This document shows positions 24,687 to 34,200 of a stretch of DNA of 64,000 nt, piece after piece; the stretch's first letter is position 1, and each line of letters begins with the position of its first letter. The notes under the pieces are model-generated. The model worked only from the letters and a program-made list of their open reading frames with translations. It did not search any database and was not told the origin of the DNA. The position numbers and the translations under genes are program-made. Location: contig NZ_CP085173.1 of assembly GCF_020616555.1 (NCBI RefSeq), positions 3,607,501-3,671,500 of the forward strand, read 5' to 3'. The DNA is from Streptomyces longhuiensis. GTDB lineage: Bacteria > Actinomycetota > Actinomycetes > Streptomycetales > Streptomycetaceae.

Positions 24687-25041
24687 GTCCTGCCCTGCCG
24701 CTGACACGTGCTTTCCCCATCGGTGCCGACCGGCCGTGGGCCTCGTCCCGGCCACGGCCCGGGTCCTGCAATCTACGTGAGCGGCACGGCGCGGCGCCTC
24801 CGGGTTCCGAGGGGCGGACGGCAGGCTCACGCGAAAGGAATTCCACCGGAGGCGGCGAAAGGAATCGCTGCCCAGAGATCGTGGGGCCTTTGCCCCTTTA
24901 TCCGGTGATTGCTATCACGAAGGATTGCTAGCGAGGGCGCGAAAGTCATACGGTCAGTGGTCGGCCTTCGTCGAAGAACGCCGCGCACCCCCCGCAGACC
25001 TTTCCCCCCGCCACCCGACCCCCTGCCAGGAGCCCCGCCCA
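24687..25041. other. Divergent intergenic region, proB / TagF-like gene
   Basis: About 355 bases hold the promoters of both genes. An 11-base direct repeat GCGAAAGGAAT occurs at 24831-24841 and 24855-24865, 24 bases apart (just over two helical turns), which could be an operator. The right part (about 24890-24930) is less GC-rich. No gene is seen; a TTG-initiated extension of the plus-strand gene from 24925 exists but has no proper ribosome site. Confidence 0.5.
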
Positions 25042-27132
25042 GTGCCCTCCGCCGGCCTTGCCCCCCGCCGCGTCGTGCAGCTCTCAGCGCTCTTCGCGAT
25101 GTTCGCGCTCTACACGGCCCAGCTCGTCAGCGCGCTGATCCCGTACGTCCCGGTGTTCGTCGCCGCGAGCGCCGCAGGTCTCGCGCTCGACACGTATCTC
25201 CAGTACAAGCAGCCCGGCCTGCTCTCCCTCCTCGGCAAGATCCGCTTCGATGTCACCGTCCGGCAGTTGCTGCGCGACATGCTGATCCTGGTCGGTCTCC
25301 TGCGCATCGACGGCATCGAGCCGCTGGCCGAGCAGTCCCCCCTCACCATCGCGCTGCTCGCCTTCTACGCCCTGCACTTCGTGTGCCAGGCCGTGGCCGT
25401 GCTGGTACGACGCACGCGCGCGCTGCCCATCGTGACGCGGAACATCGACGCGTCCGAGCTGCGGCTCTCCGCGGCCCCGCCGCGCATCCTGGCCCGCCGC
25501 CAGGGTCACCGCCTGCTCAGCTTCGCCGCCCCCGGCACCGTCGGCCTGCTGATCACCGCGGCCACCACCGACGCGCTCTGGGGCGGCATCGGCCTCGCCG
25601 TCTCGATCGTGCTGCTCGGCGGCGGCACGGTCCACCTCGCGACCTGGCTGCTCCCGAAGAAGCGCGCCCTGAGCGAGCAGAAGGTCATGGCCTGGCTCGA
25701 CCGGTGGCTGGCCGACTACAAGCCGACCGTCGCGATGTACTTCTCGGGCGGCACGTCGTCCGCGTACCAGGCCAACATGTGGCTCTCGACACTCTCCGAG
25801 GTCGACGGCAAGCCGCTGATCGTGCTGCGCGAGCGGTTCATGGTCCAGAAGATCGACGCGACCGACGTGCCGGTCATCTGCTTCCCCAAGGTCGCCACGA
25901 TGTTCTCCCTGGAGAACTCGACGCTGAAGATGGTGCTGCACCCGGCGAACGCCGCGAAGACCTCCCAGGTCCTGCGCATCCCGACGATCAAGCACGCCTT
26001 CATCAACCACGGCGAGAGCGACAAGCTGTCCTCCTGCAACCCGTACGCGAAGGCGTACGACGAGGTGTGGGTGGCCGGGCCCGCGGCCCGCGAGCGCTAC
26101 CAGCTCGCCGACATCGGCGTCGAGGACAAGGACGTCGTGGAGGTGGGCCGCCCGCAGCTGTCGCCCATCAAGCGCGCCACCGGCGCGCCCCGGGGCACGT
26201 ACACGACGGTCCTCTACGCCCCCACCTGGGAGGGCTGGGACGGCAACCCGGGCAACACGTCGGTGCTGCTCGCCGGCGAGAACTTCGTCAAGCACCTGCT
26301 CGCCGACGACTCCGTACGCCTCCTCTACAAGCCGCACCCGATGACCGGTTCGGTCGACCCGCGCGCGGGCGTCGCGAACGAGCGCATCAAGGCGATGGTC
26401 CGCGAGGCGGCCGCGAAGCGCTCCGGCGCCCGGCCCGGCCCCGAGGCCGCCGCCGAGCTGGTCCGCCGCACGACGGAGCTGGACAGGCTGACGTCGACCG
26501 CGTTCCGCGCCAGCGCGGACGAGATGGAGCGCATGATGCTCCAGGGCGCGCCCGACGGGGACCGGCAGGCCGCCGTCGCCGAGGCGACCGCCGCGTGGGA
26601 GGCCGCTTACTGGGCGTCCTTCCCGGAGTGGGAGCACCTGGTCATCACGGACGCCCGTCCGGCGATCTTCACCTGCTTCAACCAGGCCGACGTCCTCATC
26701 AGCGATGTCTCCTCGGTCGTCTCGGACTGGCTGACGAGCGAGAAGCCGTACGCCGTCGCGAACACCTCCGGCATGTCCGAGAGCGATTTCCGCGCCGGAT
26801 TCCCGACGGTGAGCGCGGCGACGATCCTGACGCCCGCGGCAACGGAGGTACCCGCCCTTCTCGCGGCCGTACGCGCCCCGGAGACGGATTCCCACGCGGA
26901 GGCCCGCGCGGAGCTCAAGGAGCACCTCCTGGGCCCCTCCGACCCGCCGTCCCTGGACCGCTTCAACGACGCGGTGCGCGCGCTGTGCGACCGGGCCGAC
27001 GAGCGCCGGGTCCGCATGGAGTCCCGCCTCGCGGCGGAGATCCCCGGCCAGCGCGGCACGGACACGGACGCGGACGAGTTCGCCGAGGCCCTGGACTCCG
27101 ACGCCGAGTCCGGCGACACGGTCACGGCGTAG
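25042..27132 (+). CDS. CDP-glycerol glycerophosphotransferase (TagF-like) family membrane protein
   Basis: TagF-like enzymes polymerise glycerol phosphate in wall teichoic acid. The 696-residue product begins with four or five membrane segments (SALFAMFALYTAQLVSAL, LLAFYALHFVCQAVAVLV, GIGLAVSIVLLGGGTVHL). The catalytic part follows: FINHGESDKLSSCNP (first catalytic histidine region), TVLYAPTWEGWDG, LLYKPHPMTGSVDPR (second histidine region) and DVLISDVSSVVSDWLTSEKP. The acidic C-terminus is variable. The GTG at 25042 has an AGGAG ribosome site. A homologue at the same place in S. coelicolor (SCO2590) has been connected with spore-wall synthesis as far as I recall. The actual polymer is not predictable. 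Confidence 0.88.
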   Translation: MPSAGLAPRRVVQLSALFAMFALYTAQLVSALIPYVPVFVAASAAGLALDTYLQYKQPGLLSLLGKIRFDVTVRQLLRDMLILVGLLRIDGIEPLAEQSPLTIALLAFYALHFVCQAVAVLVRRTRALPIVTRNIDASELRLSAAPPRILARRQGHRLLSFAAPGTVGLLITAATTDALWGGIGLAVSIVLLGGGTVHLATWLLPKKRALSEQKVMAWLDRWLADYKPTVAMYFSGGTSSAYQANMWLSTLSEVDGKPLIVLRERFMVQKIDATDVPVICFPKVATMFSLENSTLKMVLHPANAAKTSQVLRIPTIKHAFINHGESDKLSSCNPYAKAYDEVWVAGPAARERYQLADIGVEDKDVVEVGRPQLSPIKRATGAPRGTYTTVLYAPTWEGWDGNPGNTSVLLAGENFVKHLLADDSVRLLYKPHPMTGSVDPRAGVANERIKAMVREAAAKRSGARPGPEAAAELVRRTTELDRLTSTAFRASADEMERMMLQGAPDGDRQAAVAEATAAWEAAYWASFPEWEHLVITDARPAIFTCFNQADVLISDVSSVVSDWLTSEKPYAVANTSGMSESDFRAGFPTVSAATILTPAATEVPALLAAVRAPETDSHAEARAELKEHLLGPSDPPSLDRFNDAVRALCDRADERRVRMESRLAAEIPGQRGTDTDADEFAEALDSDAESGDTVTA

Positions 27133-27179
27133 CGCTCGGCGCGCAGGCTCACCACCGAAGCTCGGCGCGCAGGCCGAAC

Positions 27180-27222
27180 ATGAGGAAGGCCCCCGGGAGA
27201 ATCTCCCGGGGGCCTTCCTCAT
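27180..27222. terminator. 21-bp perfect palindromic terminator between convergent genes
   Basis: Arms 27180-27200 and 27202-27222 are exact complements, with only one base between them. It ends both the TagF-like gene (plus) and obg (minus). A 15-base direct repeat (27134-27148 and 27160-27174) lies just before it. Confidence 0.85.
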
Positions 27223-27249
27223 GAGCTGGGCCGGAACGCCCGAGCGGGC

Positions 27250-28686
27250 CTAGAACGGCTTGAACTCGTCGTACTCCTGCTCCGCGTCGTCCCGCTCCGA
27301 CTGCTTGTCGCGGCGGCGCTGGGCCGCGGGGCGCGGCTCCTCGAAGCGGTGGTCCTCGCCTCGGCGGCCGAGCATCTCGGCGCCCGCCATGACCGTGGGC
27401 TCCCAGTCGAAGACGACCGCGTTGTCCTCGGGGCCGATGGCCACGCCGTCGCCCGTGACCGCGCCGGCCTTCAAGAGGGCGTCCTCGACGCCGAGGCGGT
27501 TGAGGCGGTCGGCGAGGTAGCCGACGGCCTCGTCGTTGTTGAAGTCGGTCTGGCGCACCCAGCGCTCCGGCTTCTCGCCGCGCACGCGGAAGAGGCCGTC
27601 CTCCTCCTGCGTGACCGTGAAGCCCGAGTCGTCGACCGCCTTCGGGCGGATGACGATGCGGGTCGCCTCCTCCTTGGGCTTGGCGGCGCGCGCCGCGGAG
27701 ACCATCTCGGCGAGGGCGAAGGAGAGCTCCTTGAGGCCCTTGTGGGCCACGGCCGACACCTCGAAGACGCGGTAGCCGCGGGCCTCCAGGTCCGGGCGGA
27801 CCAGGTCCGCGAGGTCCTGGCCGTCCGGCACGTCGATCTTGTTGAGGACGACGAGGCGCGGGCGGTTGTCGAGGCCGCCGTACTGCTTGAGCTCCTCCTC
27901 GATGATGTCGAGGTCGGAGACCGGGTCACGGTCCGATTCGAGCGTGGCCGTGTCGAGCACGTGGACCAGGACCGAGCAGCGCTCGACATGGCGCAGGAAC
28001 TCCAGGCCGAGGCCCTTGCCCTGGCTGGCGCCCGGGATGAGGCCCGGCACGTCGGCGATGGTGTAGACGGTCGAGCCGGCCGTGACGACGCCGAGGTTCG
28101 GGACCAGCGTCGTGAACGGGTAGTCGGCGATCTTCGGCTTGGCAGCCGACAGGACCGAGATGAGGGACGACTTTCCGGCGCTCGGGTAGCCGACGAGCGC
28201 GATGTCCGCGACCGTCTTGAGCTCGAGGACGATGTCCTGGAGATCGCCGGGCACACCGAGGAGCGCGAAGCCGGGCGCCTTGCGGCGGGCCGAGGCCAGC
28301 GCCGCGTTGCCGAGGCCGCCGCGGCCGCCCTGGGCGGCGACGTACGTCGTGCCCTGGCCGACGAGGTCGGCCAGCACGTTGCCCGCCTTGTCGAGGATGA
28401 CGGTGCCGTCCGGCACGGGCAGGACGAGGTCCTGGCCGTCCTTGCCGGAGCGGTTCCCGCCCTCGCCCGGCTTGCCGTTCGTGGCCTTGCGGTGGGGGGA
28501 GTGGTGGTAGTCGAGGAGCGTCGTCACCGACTGGTCGACGACCAGGATGACATCGCCGCCACGGCCGCCGTTGCCGCCGTCCGGGCCGCCGAGCGGCTTG
28601 AACTTCTCACGGTGAACGGAGGCACAGCCGTGGCCTCCGTTACCCGCGGCGACATGCAGTTCGACGCGGTCCACGAAGGTGGTCAT
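27250..28686 (-). CDS. obgE: GTPase Obg/CgtA
   Basis: Obg is an essential GTPase in 50S assembly and stress signalling; in Streptomyces it also affects differentiation. The 478-residue product has the Gly-rich Obg fold ([15 protein letters not shown]), a G domain with [12 protein letters not shown] (P-loop), [12 protein letters not shown] (switch), DVPGLI and NKID, and a C-terminal OCT domain ([20 protein letters not shown]) plus a charged tail. The ATG at 28686 has an AGGAGG ribosome site. It follows rpmA on the same strand, the usual rplU-rpmA-obg order, but a long hairpin lies between. Confidence 0.97.
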   Translation of the reverse strand: MTTFVDRVELHVAAGNGGHGCASVHREKFKPLGGPDGGNGGRGGDVILVVDQSVTTLLDYHHSPHRKATNGKPGEGGNRSGKDGQDLVLPVPDGTVILDKAGNVLADLVGQGTTYVAAQGGRGGLGNAALASARRKAPGFALLGVPGDLQDIVLELKTVADIALVGYPSAGKSSLISVLSAAKPKIADYPFTTLVPNLGVVTAGSTVYTIADVPGLIPGASQGKGLGLEFLRHVERCSVLVHVLDTATLESDRDPVSDLDIIEEELKQYGGLDNRPRLVVLNKIDVPDGQDLADLVRPDLEARGYRVFEVSAVAHKGLKELSFALAEMVSAARAAKPKEEATRIVIRPKAVDDSGFTVTQEEDGLFRVRGEKPERWVRQTDFNNDEAVGYLADRLNRLGVEDALLKAGAVTGDGVAIGPEDNAVVFDWEPTVMAGAEMLGRRGEDHRFEEPRPAAQRRRDKQSERDDAEQEYDEFKPF

Positions 28687-28771
28687 GGTTCAGTGCCTCC
28701 TGGGGGTTCCCCCGGCGAAGGGCCGGAGGAGTACGAAATGTCTTTGCTCGTCGTTCATTGGAAACACACGA

Positions 28772-28834
28772 AGGGCGGACCTGCTTCCCGATCCGGAAGC
28801 CGAAGCTTCTGGCCGGGCAAGCAAGGTCCGCCCT
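28772..28834 (-). terminator. Long hairpin between rpmA and obg
   Basis: AGGGCGGACC (28772-28781) and its exact complement (28825-28834) close a structure with inner pairing around GAAGCTTC. No strong U-tract follows. It lies between the rpmA stop and the obg start and could reduce read-through into obg. Confidence 0.6.
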
Positions 28835-28878
28835 CGCGAAAACGCTCTACGGCGCCTGAGTCCTAGGAACTAGGGGTT

Positions 28879-29133
28879 TCAGGCGACCGGAACGATGTTC
28901 ACGACCTTGCGGCCGCGGTGCGTACCGAACTCCACCGCACCGGCGTTCAGCGCGAACAGGGTGTCGTCGCCACCGCGACCGACGCCCGTGCCGGGGTGGA
29001 AGTGGGTGCCGCGCTGGCGGACCAGGATCTCACCGGCGTTGACGGTCTGACCGCCGAAGCGCTTCACACCGAGCCGCTGAGCATTGGAATCGCGCCCGTT
29101 CCGAGTGGACGATGCGCCCTTCTTGTGTGCCAT
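28879..29133 (-). CDS. rpmA: 50S ribosomal protein L27
   Basis: L27 reaches into the peptidyl transferase centre. The 84-residue product starts [20 protein letters not shown] and continues with [20 protein letters not shown] and [20 protein letters not shown], all diagnostic. It begins directly with the functional N-terminus, without the cleaved extension found in some Firmicutes. It starts 14 bases after rplU with an AAGGGA ribosome site and is cotranscribed with it. Confidence 0.98.
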   Translation of the reverse strand: MAHKKGASSTRNGRDSNAQRLGVKRFGGQTVNAGEILVRQRGTHFHPGTGVGRGGDDTLFALNAGAVEFGTHRGRKVVNIVPVA

Positions 29134-29147
29134 CTTGTCTCAGTCCC

Positions 29148-29468
29148 TTACTTCGCAGCCGCGGGGATACCGGTGATCTTGATCGCCGTGTACTGCTGAC
29201 GGTGACCCTGACGACGGCGGTAGCCGGTCTTGTTCTTGTACCGAAGGATGTCGATCTTGGCACCCTTGTGGTGGTCCACGACCTCGGCCTGGACCTTGAT
29301 GCCGGCCAGCACCCACGGGTCGCTGGTCACAGCGTCGCCGTCGACAACGAGCAGCGTAGAGAGCTCTACGGTGTCGCCAACCTTGGCGGTGGAAATCTTG
29401 TCAACCTCAACGATGTCGTCGACAGCAACCTTGTGCTGGCGACCACCGCTGCGCACGATGGCGTACAC
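29148..29468 (-). CDS. rplU: 50S ribosomal protein L21
   Basis: L21 binds 23S rRNA and L20. The 106-residue product begins [20 protein letters not shown] and ends in the basic [20 protein letters not shown] stretch, as in all L21. It heads rplU-rpmA; a good vegetative-type promoter lies about 150 bases upstream. The leader between is about 150 bases long and may carry regulatory structure. Confidence 0.98.
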   Translation of the reverse strand: MYAIVRSGGRQHKVAVDDIVEVDKISTAKVGDTVELSTLLVVDGDAVTSDPWVLAGIKVQAEVVDHHKGAKIDILRYKNKTGYRRRQGHRQQYTAIKITGIPAAAK

Positions 29469-29623
29469 GCGGATCTCTCTCTCGCTCGGGACGAAACCCC
29501 TGAAGCCAGCCGCTCACACGTGCCCGAGGGCCCGTGATGTTCCGGATTGGACGAGCGGCCTCCCCCGGCGGACCGGGAGGTGAGGTGCTCAGGGGTGCGG
29601 CGCTCAACAGACGCCGACGGTCA

Positions 29624-29653
29624 AGGTTACGGGTCACCCGCCGAAAGGGTCAA
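29624..29653 (-). promoter_or_regulatory. Predicted housekeeping-type promoter of rplU-rpmA
   Basis: On the minus strand TTGACC (29653-29648) and TAACCT (29629-29624) are 18 bp apart, a good match to Streptomyces vegetative promoters (TTGACN / TAnnnT). Transcription would start near 29617, giving a leader of about 150 bases. Confidence 0.65.
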
Positions 29654-29683
29654 ACCAGCCCCCTTCCGCCGGGTGCGCGCGGG

Positions 29684-31036
29684 CTACGCGGGCGGCTTCT
29701 CACCGTCCTGCGGCAGCGGCTTCACGCCCTTGCACAGGTCCGTGGCGTCGGCCGTGCCGGGCCAGGCGACGTTCCACACCCGGTTGAAGTGGTCGCGGTA
29801 GGCGTCGTGCACTGAGTCGTCGTCGACCTTGACGATCGCCTCGTCGTTCTCGCGCAGCGCGGGGCCCGTGTAGTTCTGCGACCCGGTGAAGGTGATCTTG
29901 TTCCGCTTGCCGTCGTACATGCCGTCCACCAGCAGGTACTTCGAGTGGATGATGTACGGCGTCGTGAGCTTCTTGCCGGCGTTCAGCGGGTCCCGGTCGT
30001 CGTTGAGGCAGCGCAGCGAGGGTCCGCCGGTGGCGTGCAGCCCCTCCCATGTCCCCTTGGGGCCGCCCAGGCTCTTGGCGCTGTCGGTCTCCGCGTACAT
30101 GAGGCTGACGGTGCAGCCCTGCTTCTTCAGCGAGACCAGCTTGTCGGCGATCTGCTTGCGCGTGACCTTGAAGATCGCGGCCCGGATGACGGTCTTCTTC
30201 GCGGCGCCGGTCACCGGGTCCTTGTAGGAGCAGGCGACGTTGTTGAGGACCGAGTACATCGTGTCGGACTCGTTGACCGTGCCGGCCCGCGGGAAGAAAT
30301 ACGCCTTGTACAGACCGTTGCTGACGGTGCGGTAGTCCCACGTCGACCAGCTCTTGCCGGTCATGTCCGTGAAGTAGTCCGAGTACGCCTCGTACATCAC
30401 GCTGTTGTTCGGCAGCATCAGCGCGTCGTTGTAGAACTTCGTGTGCGCCGACGGCGTCGAGTTCGACGTGGTCTGCACGACGACGTTCGTGGCGCCCTCG
30501 ACCGCGGAGAACAACCAGAACTTGTTGTGCATGATCGACTGGCCGTACTTCGGGTCACCCAGGCAGGACTTGTGCGCCGGGCAGAGCGTCACGAAGGACG
30601 GGCTCGTCCTGCTGGTGCCCAGGGCGGCCTTCAGCGAGGCGTACGAGGTGTTGGTGGGGCGGTCGCTGACGCTGGACTCGTCGAGCAGTATCTGCACGTT
30701 CACGCCGCGGTTCTTGGCCGCGACGAGCGCGTCGACGACCGACTGCTCCCACACGTGGTAGACCGCGACCTTGATCACCGAACCGGGCAGCGCCGCGTTC
30801 GTCAGCTGGATCAGCCTGGTGCGGATCGCGTACTGCTGGTCCGTGGTGCCGTGCGGGTCGTTGAAGATCGGCCCCTCGGTCCACGTGGGGGTGTCCGCGG
30901 CGGCGGTCCCCACGGACGCGGTGGCCTGGATCCCGGCCGCCGAGAGGACCGTGGCGATGGCCACGGCCTGTCTGGCGCCCTTGACCGGCTTCACGGCACG
31001 GTGACGGCCCGTGCCTCTCAGGCGCGCGTGCGCCAT
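29684..31036 (-). CDS. Secreted phospholipase-D-like (HKD) protein
   Basis: The 450-residue product has a basic N-terminus and an Ala-rich signal segment ending near VGTAAADTPTW, so it is probably exported. Two phospholipase-D-type motifs are seen: SIMHNKFWLFS in the first half and YIIHSKYLLVDG in the second, each followed by the usual polar run (TTSNSTPSAH, TGSQNYTGPA). Such proteins cleave phosphodiesters in phospholipids or nucleic acids; the substrate cannot be told. The ATG has a GGGGAGGGG ribosome site. It lies between rplU and rne, which are usually near neighbours, so it may be an insertion here. Confidence 0.85.
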   Translation of the reverse strand: MAHARLRGTGRHRAVKPVKGARQAVAIATVLSAAGIQATASVGTAAADTPTWTEGPIFNDPHGTTDQQYAIRTRLIQLTNAALPGSVIKVAVYHVWEQSVVDALVAAKNRGVNVQILLDESSVSDRPTNTSYASLKAALGTSRTSPSFVTLCPAHKSCLGDPKYGQSIMHNKFWLFSAVEGATNVVVQTTSNSTPSAHTKFYNDALMLPNNSVMYEAYSDYFTDMTGKSWSTWDYRTVSNGLYKAYFFPRAGTVNESDTMYSVLNNVACSYKDPVTGAAKKTVIRAAIFKVTRKQIADKLVSLKKQGCTVSLMYAETDSAKSLGGPKGTWEGLHATGGPSLRCLNDDRDPLNAGKKLTTPYIIHSKYLLVDGMYDGKRNKITFTGSQNYTGPALRENDEAIVKVDDDSVHDAYRDHFNRVWNVAWPGTADATDLCKGVKPLPQDGEKPPA

Positions 31037-31194
31037 TGTTACCCCTCCCCAGTTTCACGGGCCGCGTGTTCTCCCCAACGCGCGGTCGCGTGATCGTTCA
31101 TGTTCACTCGTGCGACTCCATGAGTTTTACAGGTAGTTGGCCGCTCTCCAAGAGCAGGGTGCGGTCCGGTCGGGGTCACGTGCCCTGTGACACG

Positions 31195-31235
31195 CCGACG
31201 CCCCCGTTCCGCGTCGTGCGGCTCGGGGGCGTCGG
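31195..31235. terminator. 12-bp hairpin after rne
   Basis: CCGACGCCCCCG (31195-31206) and its exact complement (31224-31235) with a 17-base loop, 20 bases beyond the rne stop. No U-tract. Confidence 0.65.
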
Positions 31236-31255
31236 ATCCGGATCTACCGCGTTCC

Positions 31256-34200
31256 TCAGGCCTCGTCGGCCGCGGCGGAGACGGACGGCTGAGCCTGCTG
31301 CTCGGCCGCCACGGTCTTCTTCGCGGTCGTCTTCTTGGCGGCGGTCTTGGTCGCCGCCTTCTTGGCCGTCGTCTTCTTCGCGGCCGTCTTCTTGGCCGCG
31401 GTCTTCTTGGTGGCCGCCTTCTTCGCCGTCGCCTTCTTGGCCGTCTTACGGGCCGTCTTCTTGGCGGCGGGCGCCTCCTCGGCGGCCTCGGGCTCGGCCT
31501 GCTCCGGCTCGGCCTGCGCCTCCGTGGCCGACGGGACGACCACGACGGCCGTCTCCTCGGACGCGGTGGGCGCGGTGGCCTTGCGGACGGCGCGGCGACG
31601 CGGGCGGGCCGGAGCCGCGCTCTCGACGGGCGCCTCGGCCTTCTCCTCGGCAACGGCGGCCTTGGGCTCCTCGGCCACGACGGGCTCCGGCTCGGGCTTG
31701 GCGGGCGCCGTGACGGTCACCTCGGCCTCGGCGGCGGCCTTCGGCGAACCGGCCGGGGCCGTCGCCTTACGGGTCGCCCGACGGCGCGTACGCCCCTTGG
31801 GAGCGGCGTCCTCGACCGGGGCGGGCTCCGCCACGACCGGCTCGGCCACGACGGGCTCCGCCTCGGCCTGCGGGGCCTCGGCCTTGGGAGCCTCGACCTG
31901 CGGGGCCTCCACCTTCGGAGCCTCCGCCTTGGCGGCCTCCTTCGGGGCCGCCTCACCCTTGGGCGCGCCGGCCGGAGCCGACGCCCTGCGGGTCGCGCGA
32001 CGGCGCGAACGGCCACCACGGGCCGCGGCCTCCGCCTCGGCGGGGCTGCTGTACAGCTCCTCGTCGGGCACGAACTCGGGCTCGGCCAGCGCGACCGGGG
32101 CCGCGACCTCGGCGGCGACCTCTGCCTCGGTCTCCACCTCCGTCTCCAGCGCCGCCTGCTCGTGGTCGTGCTCGTGCGTCTGCTCCGCGCCGTTGCCGCC
32201 ACGGCCGCGCTTCTTGCGCTTGCCGCCGCCACCACCGGCGGACGTGGGCTGCTCCATGTGGACGATGACACCGCGCCCGTTGCAGTGGACGCAGGTCTCG
32301 GAGAAGGACTCCAGGAGGCCCTGGCCCACGCGCTTACGGGTCATCTGGACCAGGCCGAGCGAGGTGACCTCGGCCACCTGGTGCTTGGTCCGGTCACGGC
32401 CCAGGCACTCGAGGAGCCGGCGCAGGACCAGGTCCCTGTTGGACTCAAGGACCATGTCGATGAAGTCGATGACGACGATGCCGCCGAGGTCACGCAGGCG
32501 CAGCTGGCGCACGATCTCCTCGGCCGCTTCGAGGTTGTTCCTCGTCACGGTCTCTTCGAGGTTGCCGCCCTGGCCGGTGAACTTGCCGGTGTTGACGTCG
32601 ACGACGATCATCGCCTCGGTCTTGTCGATCACCAGCGAGCCGCCGCTGGGCAGCCAGACCTTGCGGTCGAGCGCCTTGGCGAGCTGCTCGTCGATCCGGT
32701 ACGTCGCGAAGACGTCGACCTCGGAGGTCCACTTCGAGAGGCGGTCGGCGAGGTCGGGCGCCACGTGGTTGACGTAGCCGTGGATGGTGTCCCACGCGTC
32801 GTCACCGCTGACGATGACCTTGGAGAAGTCCTCGTTGAAGATGTCGCGCACGACGCGGACGGTCATGTCCGGCTCGCCGTACAGCAGGCTCGGCGAGCTC
32901 GTCGAGATCTGCTTCGACTTCTTCTGGATGTCCTCCCACTGGGCCTGCAGACGCTCGACGTCGCGGCTCAGCTCCTCCTCGCTCGCGCCCTCGGCGGCGG
33001 TGCGCACGATGACGCCCGCGTCCTCGGGGACGATCTTCTTGAGGATGGTCTTCAGACGCGCGCGCTCGGTGTCGGGCAGCTTGCGGCTGATGCCGGTCAT
33101 CGACCCCTCGGGGACGTAGACCAGGTAGCGGCCGGGCAGCGAGACCTGGCTGGTCAGGCGGGCGCCCTTGTGGCCGATCGGGTCCTTGGTGACCTGTACG
33201 AGGACGGACTGGCCGGACTTGAGGGCCGTCTCGATACGGCGCGGCCCGTTGGCCATGCCGAGCGCCTCGAAGTTGACCTCACCGGCGTAGAGCACGGCGT
33301 TGCGGCCCTTGCCGATGTCGATGAACGCGGCCTCCATGGACGGCAGCACGTTCTGGACCTTGCCCAGGTACACGTTGCCGACGTACGAGGTCGCCTGCTC
33401 CTTGTTGACGTAGTGCTCGACGAGGATGTCGTCCTCGAGCACGCCGATCTGGGTGCGCTCGCCGTGCTGGCGGACGACCATGACGCGCTCGACGGCCTCG
33501 CGGCGGGCCAGGAACTCGGCCTCGGTGATGATCGGCACACGACGGCGGCCCTGCTCGCGGCCCTCGCGGCGGCGCTGCTTCTTCGCCTCGAGGCGCGTCG
33601 AGCCCTTGATGGACTGCACCTCGTCGGCGCCGGTGCCCCGCTCCTCCTGCTTACGGGGCTCACGGACCTTCACGACCGTGCGCTCGGGGTCGCTGTCGCC
33701 CGGCTCGCTGTCGGTGGAGGCGTCACCCGCGCGGCGACGACGGCGACGGCGGCGACGGCTGCTGCTGGAGCCGGACGGGCCGGACTCCTCGCGCTCGTCG
33801 GCCTCGTCGGCCTCATCGCTCTCGTCGGTGTGCTCGGCGCCCTCGTCGGTGGGCTCGGCCTCTTCGTCGGTCTGCTCGTCGGACTCGGCGTCCGCGGAGT
33901 CACCGCGACGGCGCCGGCGGCCACCACGGCGCCGGCGGCGCGTGGGGCGGTCGCCCTGCTCGTCGTGGTCCTCGTGGTCCTGGTCGCCCTCGGCCTCCTC
34001 GGCCTCGGCCTCGGCAGGCTCCTCGACGGCGGCGGGCCGCTGCGGCTCGGCGGCCGGGGCGGCGGGCTGCTCCTCGGCGGCGCGGCCACGGCGGCGGCGA
34101 CGGCGCGGCGTCTCCTCCGCGACCACATCGGCCACGGTCACGGGCTCGACGGGAGCCTCGGCCTCGACCGGCTCCTCCTCCACCGCGGCCTCGGCGGCGG

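Noticed and set aside
31090..31110. Possible PHO box (GTTCATGTTCAC) upstream of the phospholipase-D-like gene
   Set aside because: The two GTTCA cores are 6 bases apart, not the 11 expected for PhoP direct repeats in Streptomyces.
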